Below are positions 44,896 through 56,007 of a stretch of 64,000 nucleotides of DNA, one piece after another. The position numbers and the translations under genes are program-made. Location of the stretch: NCBI GenBank assembly GCA_027922465.2, contig BQMF02000591.1:166768-230767 (forward strand). The letters are read 5' to 3'. The stretch is from Turritopsis dohrnii (taxonomy: Eukaryota; Cnidaria; Hydrozoa; Anthoathecata; Oceaniidae). Numbering within the stretch: the stretch's first letter is position 1; every line of letters begins with the position of its first letter. A model generated the notes under the pieces. The model made no database searches. It was not told the DNA's origin and was given only the letters and a program-made list of their open reading frames with translations.

Positions 44896-47800
44896 TTAAA
44901 GGATTTTATCTTGTCTTTGCTTTATTATCTCTCCCTTCTGTTTCCTCCAATTTACCCACTCACTGATCTTTTTCATCTCAATGGGCTTCAATCCCTCTAC
45001 ATCTACGTGCACCAAATCAACCTTAATCTTGTTATAACTTTCTGCAAGCCTTTGTACAACCAATGATTCCGAAAGTCCCATAAAGTCAGCTTGCATATCT
45101 TTTAAAATCAAAAATAAACATAATTCCAGCAGGAAATGCTGCAAACCAAAAATTCTATTCTCATTAGGATTTTGACCACTTGATAACACATATTGCAAAG
45201 ATGTTTCTTTGGGCATTTGAGATAAAACTTGAGCCAATCTTTTTCTTCTAACAGATTTGGTCGATTTTGTATCCTTATTATTACCACAATGCTGACATGA
45301 GCATCTTGAAGAACAGGAGAGATTTTTTTTTCGGCAACTGCATTTGAATGGATTGATGCATCTTTGTTCGCTATTTTTAGATTTTTTAATACGACTTCCA
45401 CAGCGACAGTAGTTTCTTTGTATAGGAATAGTTTCCTTGTTCATAAGAAGTGAAAATACCAGAGATTTTGTATTAAAAAGAATAAATATAACATGTTGAC
45501 TGGAAAAAAACTGAGGTATGATTGGTATCATTGGTATTCCCAAACAAGTTGGTATTATGAGAATAGTGACTCCAAATGCATTTGAAATCATGATAGGTAA
45601 GATATCTTGAAGTGATGGAAGAGCGTCTGAGAAAGAACTTACAACATCAAACAAATCCCCTTTAAAAAACCCATCATAGTAGGGTAGCCTTTCTCCAACA
45701 GCTTCATTTTTACATATTTCCAAAATGCTTTTTCTTGCCTGGTCATAAGGAGATGTGAAAACATCTCTCATTTCTTGAGGTAAATCATTACTTTCTAATG
45801 ATGACAAAGAATAAAATAAGGAATAGATTAAACTTTCACTTGGCTGGACAGGTGATGGTATCTCCCTCAAGCTCATGGATTCAAGAACATGTGAAACTTC
45901 AAAATATAGTAGGGAATCTTTGCATCTTGAGAAAAACAAAGCAGGGTTCCAGATTTCAGTTATGAGAGTGGCATAACCTTGATATTGATAAAGTCGACTT
46001 GTAACTTCTCTTGGAAGTGTAGCATTGATCTTCTCCAGTATCGATGCAAGAAATACAACAGCTCTGGTATGTTTATCTGTTTCAGTATTAAAAAACAACG
46101 GTTATTTAAAAAGTATAAAATACTATAAAATAAAAAATACTATAAATTACCTAAAGGATAATCATCACCCCTATAATCGAAAAAAAATCTTTTTTTTTTT
46201 AATTTCATAAAAAGATAAAGCTTTCACAGAGCTTTCTGAAAATGTATATGATGCTATAAAATTTATTATTTGGTACAATATTTTAAAATTTGTGTTTATT
46301 GCAATTTGTTTACAGAACCTATTCAGCATGTTTTACATGAACTATGATCTCTTTTAATTTTTTAATTTTTTTTTTAAATCACTCGACTAAATATATTGAA
46401 AATAAAATTATTCATTAGATAGGGATTTTTATAAGGTTTTCAAAAATATATACTTTGCTGATGAGAAAATAACCACATCAAAAGTTATGGACACAAAACT
46501 GAAAACATGCAGCAAGGAGTGATGACTATCCTTTAGAGCAGAAATTTTCGCGAGGATCTATTTTCGCGAATTAATCATTTAGGAATATTTCTGGAGGCAA
46601 TGATTAATTTAAAGTCAAATGTCTTTTATTTGATAGGTTTTTTAGGGTGGTTAACAAATTTCTGAAACAAAAATCTAGCTTTTTTTATCAAATTTGAGGC
46701 AATTTCCCAGCCTTGAAGTGTTGAAAATGGTACTAAATTCAAGCCTCAAGGCAAACAAAGGTACATAAATCCAGCCCTTATCATAGTAGCATAAGCCCGC
46801 CTAATGTTCTTTAACAAAGGTATTTGATCACACATTCTCACTGTGAGAAATACAACAAAACAATTTTGAAAATTATAAAAAGATCCTCAAAAACGTATAC
46901 AAGAACATTTTCATAAATTGATAATATATCCTTAACTCAACAAAATATATTCAAGAAGATTAATGTCCTGAAAGTAAAAAAAAAACATTGTGCACGAAAA
47001 TTAGAAATCCAGCTTTTCCAGCCCTTTAGCTTGAAAAAGGGACCTTTTCCCAACTTTTCCAGCCCATTTCTCAAAAACAAGCTTTTTTCCAGCTTTTCCA
47101 GCTTTTCCAGCCCTGTTAACCACCCTGTTTTTAGGACAATAATTAAAAAAAATAAAAGCAGGTACAAGTTTTTTATAAATGAACAAAATAATAGACACTG
47201 AGACTTTGGAAGAAATAATAAATTTAGTTTTAACTGATGTAAAAAAGAAACCAAAACTCAAAAAAAAGCTTTTTACCTATATTTCCTTGTGAGTAAGAAT
47301 GGTCAATCATAGCGTTCTGATCTTGATCAATTTCTTCAACCATAAGAGAGGCAGATGGAGTGTTTCGAATTAAAGGAGGTTTGTTTGGAAACCCATTGCA
47401 AATCCCTTTAATAGAAATTGGATGGACAAACTTTTCACCAGATTTTTTGGCATTATGTATGTAGAAAAGATGATTGAATATTGACTCTGCCGTTTTAACA
47501 CCAAGTTTTCCACTGCTGACAAGACTGGACAGCTGCTTATGAAGGTTTTCATTTCTATTTGTCCCTGCTCCAGGTGGAATGTTTGATAAACATCCTGAAA
47601 TGATGTGTTTTTTAAGCTTCTCAACTTCAGTGAAGAAATTGTCTTGCAAAACCTTCCATCCACAATAGTTTACATCGTTCCAGTTTTGTAAAAAGTTATC
47701 AATGTTACTAATTAACATTTCAGGAGAAGGTGTAGGTGATTTACGGTTTGGGCCAAAGTCATTTACTTGCCGAAAAACATTGCCTAGTTCACGGATAGCA

Positions 47801-49676
47801 TCAAACTTTAAAGGGTGGCTTTGTGATATTTGTGATGTCAAGCGAGATATAGCATGAAAAAGATCAAGTTTTACTTCTGTATCAGGGAAGACTTGCTGCA
47901 ACTTATTTTTCCAATGGCAACAATTATCAATAATTACAAATTCTGGATAAGAATTCTGATTACCAACAGAGTGGAATAAATCAATAACAGAATCAAAACT
48001 TGTTCCTTTTAGCAATTTAAAACCTTTCACCTGTCCTTTTTCATTCATTAAACAAAATAAAGAATCATACATCTTGATCCATTTCCCATCTTTCATGTAT
48101 CCTAAAAAACGAAAATTTATAAAAAGAACAATTCTGTTACATGTTTTTTTAATGCATTTGCTGCCGGAAGTCACAGTCTGTGGAGCAACAACATGGTGAA
48201 AATAACGAACTTTTAAAAAGTTCTTAATGTATGTTTGATGTTTTAATGTACTGTCTTAAGTTGACAGGCCATTTTTAATTAAAAAGTATCCGCGAAACAA
48301 CAATAAAATTTTGCTTTTTCTTAACATTTTGTTATTTTTTCTTCTTTCCTGTAAGAAGAACCATAATATTTTATTTCGTGGATACAGAGAAATAATAATG
48401 GCTGAAAAGATTTCAAAATTTTTTCTCTCAAAGCACATCAGATTTTTTTTTACTTGAAAATCACCCATAGCAATTGTATACATTAATAGAAAAGAAAAAA
48501 AATAATACATTTTTGATAGAAATAATGAATATTTTCTTGTATGAATGTTAAACATGTTTAACTTTTTTTGGTTGTGCACGACACCATAATACGACACATT
48601 TTCGTACGATTTTTTATGTTTACACAGTGCAATACGACCTGTACGACAAAAATCGTATGAAAAATCGTACCATGTAAGTTACCCTTAATTCTTATAAGGT
48701 ATCGTCTTATTCAGCATGTTAATAGTGCAATTTTTAAATATTGTTTTCTTTTTTTTATTCATCATCTAATTAAATAATTATTATTTAATTAGATGATGAA
48801 TATTATTATTTATTGTGAATTCGGTCTGGTCTGGATTTTAACTACCTGTACCTATAGTGTGTGCCTGTTCCTGGGTTTCGAACCAGCTGTGAAAAAAGCC
48901 AACTTTAATAGGGTTAAACATGTAAATGAAATAAACTGAGACTTACCAATGTTTGCAGCTACTTTAAAAGTGTGATCGCCAGAAAGCCATTGAAAAGGGA
49001 TTTTTTCCATTTCAGATGTATAAGTTGCTTTATAAGCAAAATAATTAAAAATGAAACACCAAGATATCAATTCATGTGTAGGAAAAAATCTCTTCAAATC
49101 TTCAATCACAGCTTTATTATCATTAATCCCATAGGCACATAATTTCTCATAAGCTTTGTCCATAAAAGAGGTGGCAAAGATGCTTTCAACGGCATTAAAA
49201 TTATTTCCATGCTCAACCAATCTTATGATGACATTGAAAAGTGAATTTGTCATGCCTGATTTGTGTGACAAAATGAAATTTATGTCTTCGTCTGATGTCT
49301 TCAACTGATTTAAAATGCCAGAATGATAAGAAGCAACTGAATGGCCATTTTTACAGGTGCATATTTGGCCAACCAATGCACAATACCAAAAGCAATCCCA
49401 GATGAGTCTGGGATATCTACCTGATGATGATCCATGTTCAAATTGGCCAGTAGCATCAAGATAGAATATTCCAAATTTATCTTCTTTACAGAGAGGGCAA
49501 TAAATGTTTGTATTGGAATCAAAAGGATTAAAGATAATAACATTTGGTAAGAGTGCAGCTTGAACTTTGTCATCACTTTTGTTGATCCAATCTTTTAAAT
49601 CTGTATAATAAGCTGTATTGACTTTGGTATCAATGATTCGTTTTATAACATCAAATGTCAGCTTTGAAAATTTCAT
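44896..49676 (-). CDS. DDE transposase-like protein with C-terminal CXC domain, three exons, 911 aa
   Basis: Exons 49676-48947, 48101-47277 and 46076-44896, with donors ATTG|GTAAGT and ATAG|GTAAAA and acceptors TTTTTTAG and GAAACAG. Lengths 730, 825 and 1181 sum to 2736 nt, exactly 911 codons plus stop, and both phase-1 junctions keep the family pattern. Order: zinc-type module (IYCPLCKED, CTCKNGHSVASYH); a DDE core with GDHTFKVAANIG (Asp 1), YMKDGKWIKMYDSLF, FVIIDNCCHWKNK (Asp 2), KLDLFHAISRL and GAGTNRNENLHKQL (Glu 3); then a CXC region (CRCGSR, CSCRKKNLSC, CSCQHCG). Related proteins are common, unnamed and multicopy in cnidarians and fish; the CXC association recalls KDZ-type transposases, but I cannot place the family. 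It is either an active element's transposase or a domesticated gene. Nuclear. Confidence 0.8.
46644..47126. mobile_element. Candidate MITE inside intron 2 of the transposase-like gene
   Basis: AGGGTGGTTAACA at 46644 and TGTTAACCACCCT ending at 47126 form 13-bp terminal inverted repeats 483 bp apart. Next to the right end CCAGCTTTTCCAG-type words repeat several times. Flanks (GGTTTTTT left, GTTTTTAG right) are similar but not a clean 8-bp duplication. It lies wholly in the intron and would be removed by splicing. Confidence 0.55.
48757..48801. repeat. Perfect 45-bp palindrome in intron 1
   Basis: Arms of 21 bp, ATTCATCATCTAATTAAATA(A), around a TTA loop, without mismatch. It lies in the first intron of the transposase-like gene and would form a cruciform or RNA hairpin. 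Confidence 0.85.
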
Positions 49677-50639
49677 CTTTATTAATGGAAGATTTTCTTA
49701 TTTTCTTTTATTAATATTCTTCTTATTCTCTTCATTTTATTTCTAAAAATTTGTAAAAAAATAATAAGACATAATTTCAATTGTATTTGCTTCCTGTTCG
49801 CCGCATAAGTAGCGCAAATGTTTTCCCTAGCTTTAATCTGTATTGTTTATACACACTGCATAACTGGCAATTCATGAATTCAGTGAGACATCAACCTTTT
49901 GTAGACATCCTATGAAAAAATTACTACCAGAAATAGATTCCTATTACACTAAAATTAGCAAACACTAACATTTTCATGACAAAATGTGTGAAAAGCTACA
50001 TTAATTAAAACTTGAAGTTTTTAATTTTTACAGTATAAAATCACTGTAAAATGGCAATTTTAACGTGAGAAAATCGTTTCTGGCATTCATTTTTTTTACA
50101 AAGTGCCTCAAAAAATTTGATGATGTCATGCCGAATCTAGCCAGGTATTTTTCTTGTGCTATATCCACAAAATATAGGCAATACAAATATCTCTTCAAAA
50201 ATTTTATTTGACTTTATGATTTTCAATAAACAGCTTTGTGCAGAACAGTGGCGTTTTAGACACTGGTATACCGGTTTGGGCGCCCAAACTAAGTGCCCAA
50301 GTTATTGAAAAGTGGTTGAAAAAAGGTTTTATTTAATACATAAAAGAAAAAAACTTTACTGTAATCATTTAACAGCGTATAAGAAATCACATTAAGCCTG
50401 AATAAAATCTTTTCGGCATGCTAATTTCAACTTCTCAGGCCTCATAAACGTTACCTTATGTACGTTACAGGCTTTGTAATATGAAAAAAGGAGGCGTGTG
50501 ACGTCTTGCACGCATGAAATAGGCGAGTATGCTGGAGACGTATTTTTCTATTGTGAAGGAGTAAATCGTGGAAGGATTTATTAATTCTTGCAGAGTTACT
50601 CTTCACCATCCCTGTCAGTAATGCAAAGTTGGAACGAGA
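49677..50639. other. Flank between the transposase-like gene and the Maverick
   Basis: It should contain the promoter of the minus-strand transposase gene and its outer terminal repeat, but neither is evident. GTTTGGGCGCCCAAAC at about 50274-50289 is a short perfect palindrome. No genes. Confidence 0.4.
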
Positions 50640-50660
50640 GATAATAAAAGGAGAGTTCTA

Positions 50661-50707
50661 GCGCAAAAACGCGCACGCGCACACGCACACACACGCGCAC
50701 ACACGTT
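50661..50707. repeat. (CA/CG)n simple repeat
   Basis: A run of alternating purine-pyrimidine dinucleotides (CGCGCACGCGCACACGCACA and on), able to adopt Z-DNA. It is close to the presumed left end of the Maverick. Confidence 0.9.
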
Positions 50708-50837
50708 GCGCTACAATCCGCCTATATCTATCAGTCAGCACCACCTATATCTATCAGTCAGCAGCAGTCACACACACGAAACGACGTCATCAGATTTTGG
50801 CGCAACCGATGACCCCATCAATCAAACCCCTTCTGCG

Positions 50838-50990
50838 CATGCGTCGAAAACTGTTGACATCAGCACTATCGTCGAAAACCGTCGAAAAGTGTTGACGTCA
50901 GCACTTTCGTCGAAAACCAACGAAAACATCAGCACTATCGTCGAAAACCGTCGAAAACTGCTGACATCAGCACTATTGTTGAATACTGCT
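50838..50990 (+). repeat. Tandem TCGTCGAAAACCGTCGAAAA-type repeats upstream of polB
   Basis: GTCGAAAAC and GACATCAGCACTATCGTC recur about three times at intervals of roughly 35-60 bp, ending near 50985. The 100-codon frame at 50706-51008 merely reflects this repetition. Position before the polymerase gene suggests a terminal or regulatory repeat; function is inference. Confidence 0.75.
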
Positions 50991-51004
50991 AACATACATA
51001 TTGA

Positions 51005-51030
51005 ATGAGTCAGGGAATTCCCTGACTCAT
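51005..51030. promoter_or_regulatory. Perfect 26-bp palindrome with two TGASTCA sites
   Basis: ATGAGTCAGGGAA followed by its exact complement TTCCCTGACTCAT. Each arm contains TGAGTCA, the AP-1/bZIP consensus. It lies 60 bp before the polymerase start, so it could be a transcription control site or part of a replication origin. Confidence 0.75.
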
Positions 51031-51089
51031 GCGTCAGTTCTGTCCACTCGTAAAAAATTTCCAAGTTGAAAAAGTGTATGTAATAAAGG

Positions 51090-54000
51090 ATGTTGAATAA
51101 CAAAACAGTTCGAGAATTGAGAACCCAAGCAAAAGAGCGTGGCTTTAAAGGGTACTATAAGCTTAAGAAGGCTGACCTCATCAAATTATTAGATGCTCCA
51201 GTAAGACCACCTAGGAGAGCTGGAGTAAGGAAACCTCTTAGACAAGTCACTATACATAGATACATGAAGCCTGAATACATGGACATTTTTGGGGTTGAAG
51301 AGATGATGAAGAACCGGTCAGTTGTAAAATCTAAACTCAACGAATGGTATGACTGGCTTGTGAGTTATGTACCAAAGTCAATTAAAGAACCTATACAGAA
51401 CGCTTTCTCTAAAGCAAAAAGTGATATTTTAAAGTTGTACAACAATACAAAGGAAAAGCTTGGGCTAAAAAGTATGGTTGAAGAACAGGCGATGGAAGAC
51501 ACCAACAACACAAGTATGAGTGATGATTTTATACCTATGAAGCATAAGCATGCACTACATAAAACTTTCCGAAGCTTTCGTATAGCTGGTATAGCAAAAG
51601 CTGATGTTGATGGATACTTCACACAAGTGAGAGCAAATGTGGAGAAGTTAATGGAAGAGCAGGTTGAGGACATGGGGTCTGCTAAAGTACAACTCTCTCT
51701 ATGGATCATGTGGAAGAAGCGAGTGAAGCTTTTAATTCAACTTGAAGATGATGATCTAGAAGGAGAAGATGTTACAAAAGGAGATAAATATGGATATATA
51801 AGGATAGACAAAGTCTTTAACAGCTTGATGATGAGAGTGTTCCAAGGTAGTGACATGAAAGAGATATTGGATGAGATGTTTGCATATATCAAAACCCAAG
51901 TAGAGCATCCTGCATTACCACAAAGCGGCTTCACCATCGATCACATCATGCACCTGGACGTAGACTTTCACAAGCTGCAGCTGATGAGAGGATCTTCATA
52001 CATCGAACTACCATCCTGGATAGCGTCGAAAAAGGCAATCATCAACCCTAAAAACGATGATGAAGAATGCTTCAAGTGGGCTGTAATAGCAGCACTACAT
52101 CATGAAGAGATTGGAAAAGATCCACAACGCATTTCAAAACTACAGAAGTATGAGAATGAGTACAACTGGGATGGTTTAGAATTTCCTGTAGCAATAGACA
52201 AGATAGGAAAGTTCGAGAAGAATAATCCTAACATTGGGGTGAACGTACTATATATCGAAGAAAAGTCTACAAAGAGGAGGATCAACACCACACGAGAATC
52301 TAATCGTAACATAAGCGCAAAGAAGCAAGTCAATCTGTTGATGGTTTGTGATGGAGAGAAGAAGCACTATACAGCCATCAAGAATCTATCAAGGTTGTTG
52401 GGTCAAGAAAACACAAATCATAATGGTGCACAACACTTTTGCATCAACTGTCTAAATGGTTTTCAGAATGTAGAGTCACGAGACAAGCACTATATCTACT
52501 GCTCTGGCAATGAACAAGTTAGAGTGGAGATGCCTGGAGAGAAGGAAAAATGGTTGTATTATAACAATGGAGAGATGCAGTTCAGAGTACCTTTTGCTAT
52601 CTATGCAGATTTCGAGAGTCTTTTAGTACCTATGAAGGAAGATGGGAGAGAGAAGAACACAAAAACACTATCGAAGCATATACCTTCAGGATGGTGTACG
52701 TACAGCAAGTTTGCGTATGGAGATGTGCAAGATCCTCTAAAAGTATACAGAGGTGAAGATTGTGTAAAGAAGTTTGTGGATCATCTGGAAGATGAAGTTA
52801 AGCGGTTGTATGCGACATTTCCAGAGCAGTCGATGATAGAACTGACGGATGTTCAGAAGCGTGATCATTGGGATGCAGAAACTTGTCACATATGTATGCA
52901 GCCATTTTCCGATCCTCAAAATCGCAAAGTCAGAGATCACTGTCACTATACAGGTTTATATCGAGGTGCTGCACATAACAATTGCAACCTAAGATACAAG
53001 ATCCCACATCATATCCCTATCATCTTTCACAACTTAAGTGGCTATGATGCACACCTCTTCATTAGAGAACTTGGGGAAAAGTACAACATGGAAGATATAG
53101 GATGCATCGCGGAAAATAGGGAAAAATATATATCCTTCCATGTCAAAATAGCAATACCACTTGCTGGTGTTTTCAACTCTGACGGTGCACAAGTGTACAA
53201 GAAGATCGAGCTGAGATTCATTGATAGCTGTAGATTCATGGCATCAAGTTTGGATAAATTGTCCTCTAATCTTAGCGATGAGCAGTGCAGAAATCTTCGA
53301 TGGTTTTACAAGGAAGATAGCATCTTTCAGTTGATGCGCCGCAAAGGTGTATATCCATATGAGTATATGGATAGTTGGGAAAAGTTTGCTGAGAGAGAGC
53401 TACCTCCAAAAGAAGCCTTTTACAGCAAGCTGAACATGTTTGGTATAAGTGACACAGACTACGAACATGCACAACAGGTGTGGAGAAGAGTGTCTCCAGA
53501 AGGAGACGTGACAACACTTGGAGATTACCACGATGTGTACTTAGCAACGGACGTTCTACTGCTAGCAGATGTGTTTGAAACGTTTCGGGATACATGCTTG
53601 CATCACTACCAATTGGATCCACTCCATTTCTACACAGCACCCGGTTTGGCGTGGAAAGCAGCCTTGAAGTATACCCGAATAGAGTTAGAACTGCTCACAG
53701 ACATAGACATGCTGTTAATGTTCGAGAGAGGTATACGAGGAGGTATAACACAAGCTGTACATCGCTATGTAAAAGCAAACAACAAGTATATGGATGATCA
53801 ATATGATCCGAAGGAGGAATCCTCATATGCAATGTACCTTGACGCAAACAACCTTTACGGTTGGGCTATGGCATCAGACTTGCCAACACATGGATTTAGA
53901 TGGGTAAAAAATGTTGAGAAGTTCACACCTGAAGGTATTGCAAAGTTAGTTAAGAAGAATGAGTATGGCTATCTGCTGGAGGTGGATGTCGAGTATCCAA

Positions 54001-55040
54001 AGAGGCTACATGATGCTCATAATAGTTTACCATTTCTACCTGAGAGAATGACACTTGCAAAGGTGGAAAAACTCGTACCAAATCTCCACAACAAGCGTGA
54101 GTATGTCATAGATATAAGAGCGCTACATCAAGCGTTGACTCATGGCTTAGTTCTGAAGAAAGTCCACCGAGTCATCAGGTATCATCAGGTTGCCTGGCTC
54201 AAGCCTTACATAAACTTAAACACAAGACTGAGAAAAGAATCAAAGAACGACTTCGAAAAAGACTTTTTCAAGCTTATGAACAATAGCGTGTTTGGTAAGA
54301 CGATGGAGAATATACGGAACCATCGCAATATGAAGTTAGTTACGAACGAAAAGAAGTATAAGGGGTACGTCATGAAACCTAACTTTAAAAGTGGAGTTCG
54401 CTTTAGCGCAAACTTGATGGGTGTGGAGATGGGTAAGACAAGTATCAAGATGATGAAGCCTGTATACATAGGTCAGGCTATACTTGATATGAGTAAGATG
54501 TTAATGTATGAATTCCACTATGACTACATGCAGCCGAAATATGGCAGTAAGCTGCAACTCTGCTATATGGACACTGACAGCTTCGTGTACCACATCAAGA
54601 CGGAAGATTTCTATCGAGATATAGCTGAAGATGTAGAAAAGAGATTTGACACGAGTAATTATTCAGAGAAAGACAGATTATACACATTAAAGAATGAGAA
54701 GGTTATTGGTCTGATGAAGGACGAACTTGGTGGTAAGATCATGACGGAGTTTGTGGCTTTACGAGCTAAACTCTATGCATACAAGACGCTAGAAAAGGAA
54801 GACAAGCGATGCAAAGGCATGAAAAAGTGTGTGGTTAAAAAATCCATTACATTCGAAGATTATAAGAAGTGTCTAGAAGATGGAGGAAATCTATATAGAG
54901 AAATGGTAGTGCTTCAAAATAAGAAGCATCAAATGTATACACAAAAAGTGAACAAGATTGCTTTGAACAGAGACGATGATAAACGCATCATACAGACAGA
55001 TTTGATCACAACGCGTGCTCGAGGATTCATCAATTCATAA
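51090..55040 (+). CDS. polB: Protein-primed family B DNA polymerase with SAP-like N-terminus and internal HNH/endonuclease VII module
   Basis: 1316 residues, intact. Residues 1-37 are SAP/Rho-N-like (TVRELRTQAKERGFKGYYKL). A Cys/His finger (CINCLNGF..DKHYIYC) lies at about 455-475. Exo I DFE is at about 507. An HNH/endonuclease VII-like insert, CHICMQPF...RDHCHYTG..RGAAHNNCN, lies at about 599-630. Exo II HNLSGYDAHLF is at about 648-657 and Exo III YHDVYLATDVLLL at about 815-828. Pol A is DANNLYGWAM at about 918, Pol B MNNSVFGK at about 1064, Pol C YMDTDS at about 1159. All exonuclease and polymerase motifs are present. It would copy the linear element from a terminal protein. The start ATG follows TAATAAAGG; TTCCAAGTTG lies about 40 bp upstream, as before two other genes. 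Confidence 0.95.
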   Translation: MLNNKTVRELRTQAKERGFKGYYKLKKADLIKLLDAPVRPPRRAGVRKPLRQVTIHRYMKPEYMDIFGVEEMMKNRSVVKSKLNEWYDWLVSYVPKSIKEPIQNAFSKAKSDILKLYNNTKEKLGLKSMVEEQAMEDTNNTSMSDDFIPMKHKHALHKTFRSFRIAGIAKADVDGYFTQVRANVEKLMEEQVEDMGSAKVQLSLWIMWKKRVKLLIQLEDDDLEGEDVTKGDKYGYIRIDKVFNSLMMRVFQGSDMKEILDEMFAYIKTQVEHPALPQSGFTIDHIMHLDVDFHKLQLMRGSSYIELPSWIASKKAIINPKNDDEECFKWAVIAALHHEEIGKDPQRISKLQKYENEYNWDGLEFPVAIDKIGKFEKNNPNIGVNVLYIEEKSTKRRINTTRESNRNISAKKQVNLLMVCDGEKKHYTAIKNLSRLLGQENTNHNGAQHFCINCLNGFQNVESRDKHYIYCSGNEQVRVEMPGEKEKWLYYNNGEMQFRVPFAIYADFESLLVPMKEDGREKNTKTLSKHIPSGWCTYSKFAYGDVQDPLKVYRGEDCVKKFVDHLEDEVKRLYATFPEQSMIELTDVQKRDHWDAETCHICMQPFSDPQNRKVRDHCHYTGLYRGAAHNNCNLRYKIPHHIPIIFHNLSGYDAHLFIRELGEKYNMEDIGCIAENREKYISFHVKIAIPLAGVFNSDGAQVYKKIELRFIDSCRFMASSLDKLSSNLSDEQCRNLRWFYKEDSIFQLMRRKGVYPYEYMDSWEKFAERELPPKEAFYSKLNMFGISDTDYEHAQQVWRRVSPEGDVTTLGDYHDVYLATDVLLLADVFETFRDTCLHHYQLDPLHFYTAPGLAWKAALKYTRIELELLTDIDMLLMFERGIRGGITQAVHRYVKANNKYMDDQYDPKEESSYAMYLDANNLYGWAMASDLPTHGFRWVKNVEKFTPEGIAKLVKKNEYGYLLEVDVEYPKRLHDAHNSLPFLPERMTLAKVEKLVPNLHNKREYVIDIRALHQALTHGLVLKKVHRVIRYHQVAWLKPYINLNTRLRKESKNDFEKDFFKLMNNSVFGKTMENIRNHRNMKLVTNEKKYKGYVMKPNFKSGVRFSANLMGVEMGKTSIKMMKPVYIGQAILDMSKMLMYEFHYDYMQPKYGSKLQLCYMDTDSFVYHIKTEDFYRDIAEDVEKRFDTSNYSEKDRLYTLKNEKVIGLMKDELGGKIMTEFVALRAKLYAYKTLEKEDKRCKGMKKCVVKKSITFEDYKKCLEDGGNLYREMVVLQNKKHQMYTQKVNKIALNRDDDKRIIQTDLITTRARGFINS

Positions 55041-56007
55041 GATTCATGCTGAATAGTGAGTAATTCATGAGAAGTTTTTTCTCATGATCTCATGACGCAA
55101 ATGAGGTGAAATTGTACGCTTGAGTGATTTTAAGCTATCATAAATAAGCTGAAATCATGTTTTATTAATGTGATGTGTAGTGTGGTGGTTACAACGTAAA
55201 ACTTGTAATCTTGAGATCGCTAGTTCGATCCCCACTCGGTCTCTCATGTCCTGGTTGAAAAACTTGCATGAGTGCGCACTTCCCCGCAGTTGCGTTGGAT
55301 ATATCGCGGTTTGGGTAGACTTCGGTCTGGGTGATTAATCACTGTCAGGTTTCACTGGTCCACAGAGACATTCAGGTTACCGTCAAATCGATCGAAATTC
55401 AACATAAACGTCAGGGCTTGAAGGTGTTAGCATGAACCTAAACTACTATCACATGTGGCTGTCGGTACAAAAACCTAAGGGTTCTCTAAAATAGAGTTTT
55501 CTAAAATTATCGAATTTTTCCGAGAGACACCACAAGCAGACATTGAAGTGTAAATGAATGGTATAAAACTTAAGAGCGGAATAATTTGAAATTGTGGTGA
55601 ACAGGCGACAGAGTCTGCCGGAAAGGGAAGGTCTAGTGGAGCGGCTAGATTGGAACTGGATGGTGCCGTCCGCTCCCGGTATTCACCACAAAATGTGCCA
55701 AAAGTTGTCGGGAAAAACTGTGACTAAATGTAATACACTCGAGCAGAACATGAACGGCCATTACGTGCGTAGTAGTCGGAGCTCGTAAGTAGTCACACAC
55801 AAATAGTCTAAGATCTAGGGGTAGAGCTCAGAGCTGGTGGATTCGAGAAGCCAGGGTGGAGTGCCGGTTAGATCGAAGACAATGAATTAAAAACCCTCTA
55901 GGGTATCGCAACAACAACATCATCATCAACAACAAAAACCCTAGGGGGTTCTCCTAAGGGAGTTTTGTTTTCGTTTCATGTAGCTCATCACCGCCACATG
56001 AAAGAAA
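55041..56007. other. 967-bp gap between polB and the next Maverick gene
   Basis: No Maverick gene recognised. A tRNA-like segment is at 55177-55237. Further right there are an AACAACAACATCATCATCAA run and the inverted words ACCCTAGGGGGTTC / CTCCTAAGGGAG, likely a SINE tail or insertion. The 64-codon frame at 55594-55788 is not recognised. Confidence 0.5.
55177..55237 (+). repeat. tRNA-like SINE head (degenerate)
   Basis: GTAGTGTGGTGGTTACAACG resembles a pol III A box, ACTTGTAATCT an anticodon loop and AGTTCGATCCCCAC a B box, at tRNA-like spacing. The T stem does not pair properly, and no CCA-type or acceptor stem closes it, so it is not a functional tRNA. A tRNA-derived SINE inserted in the Maverick is the likely reading. 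Confidence 0.5.

Noticed and set aside
50706..51008. 100-codon frame before polB
   Set aside because: Produced by the tandem GTCGAAAAC repeats; the amino-acid repeats mirror DNA repeats and no start motif precedes it.
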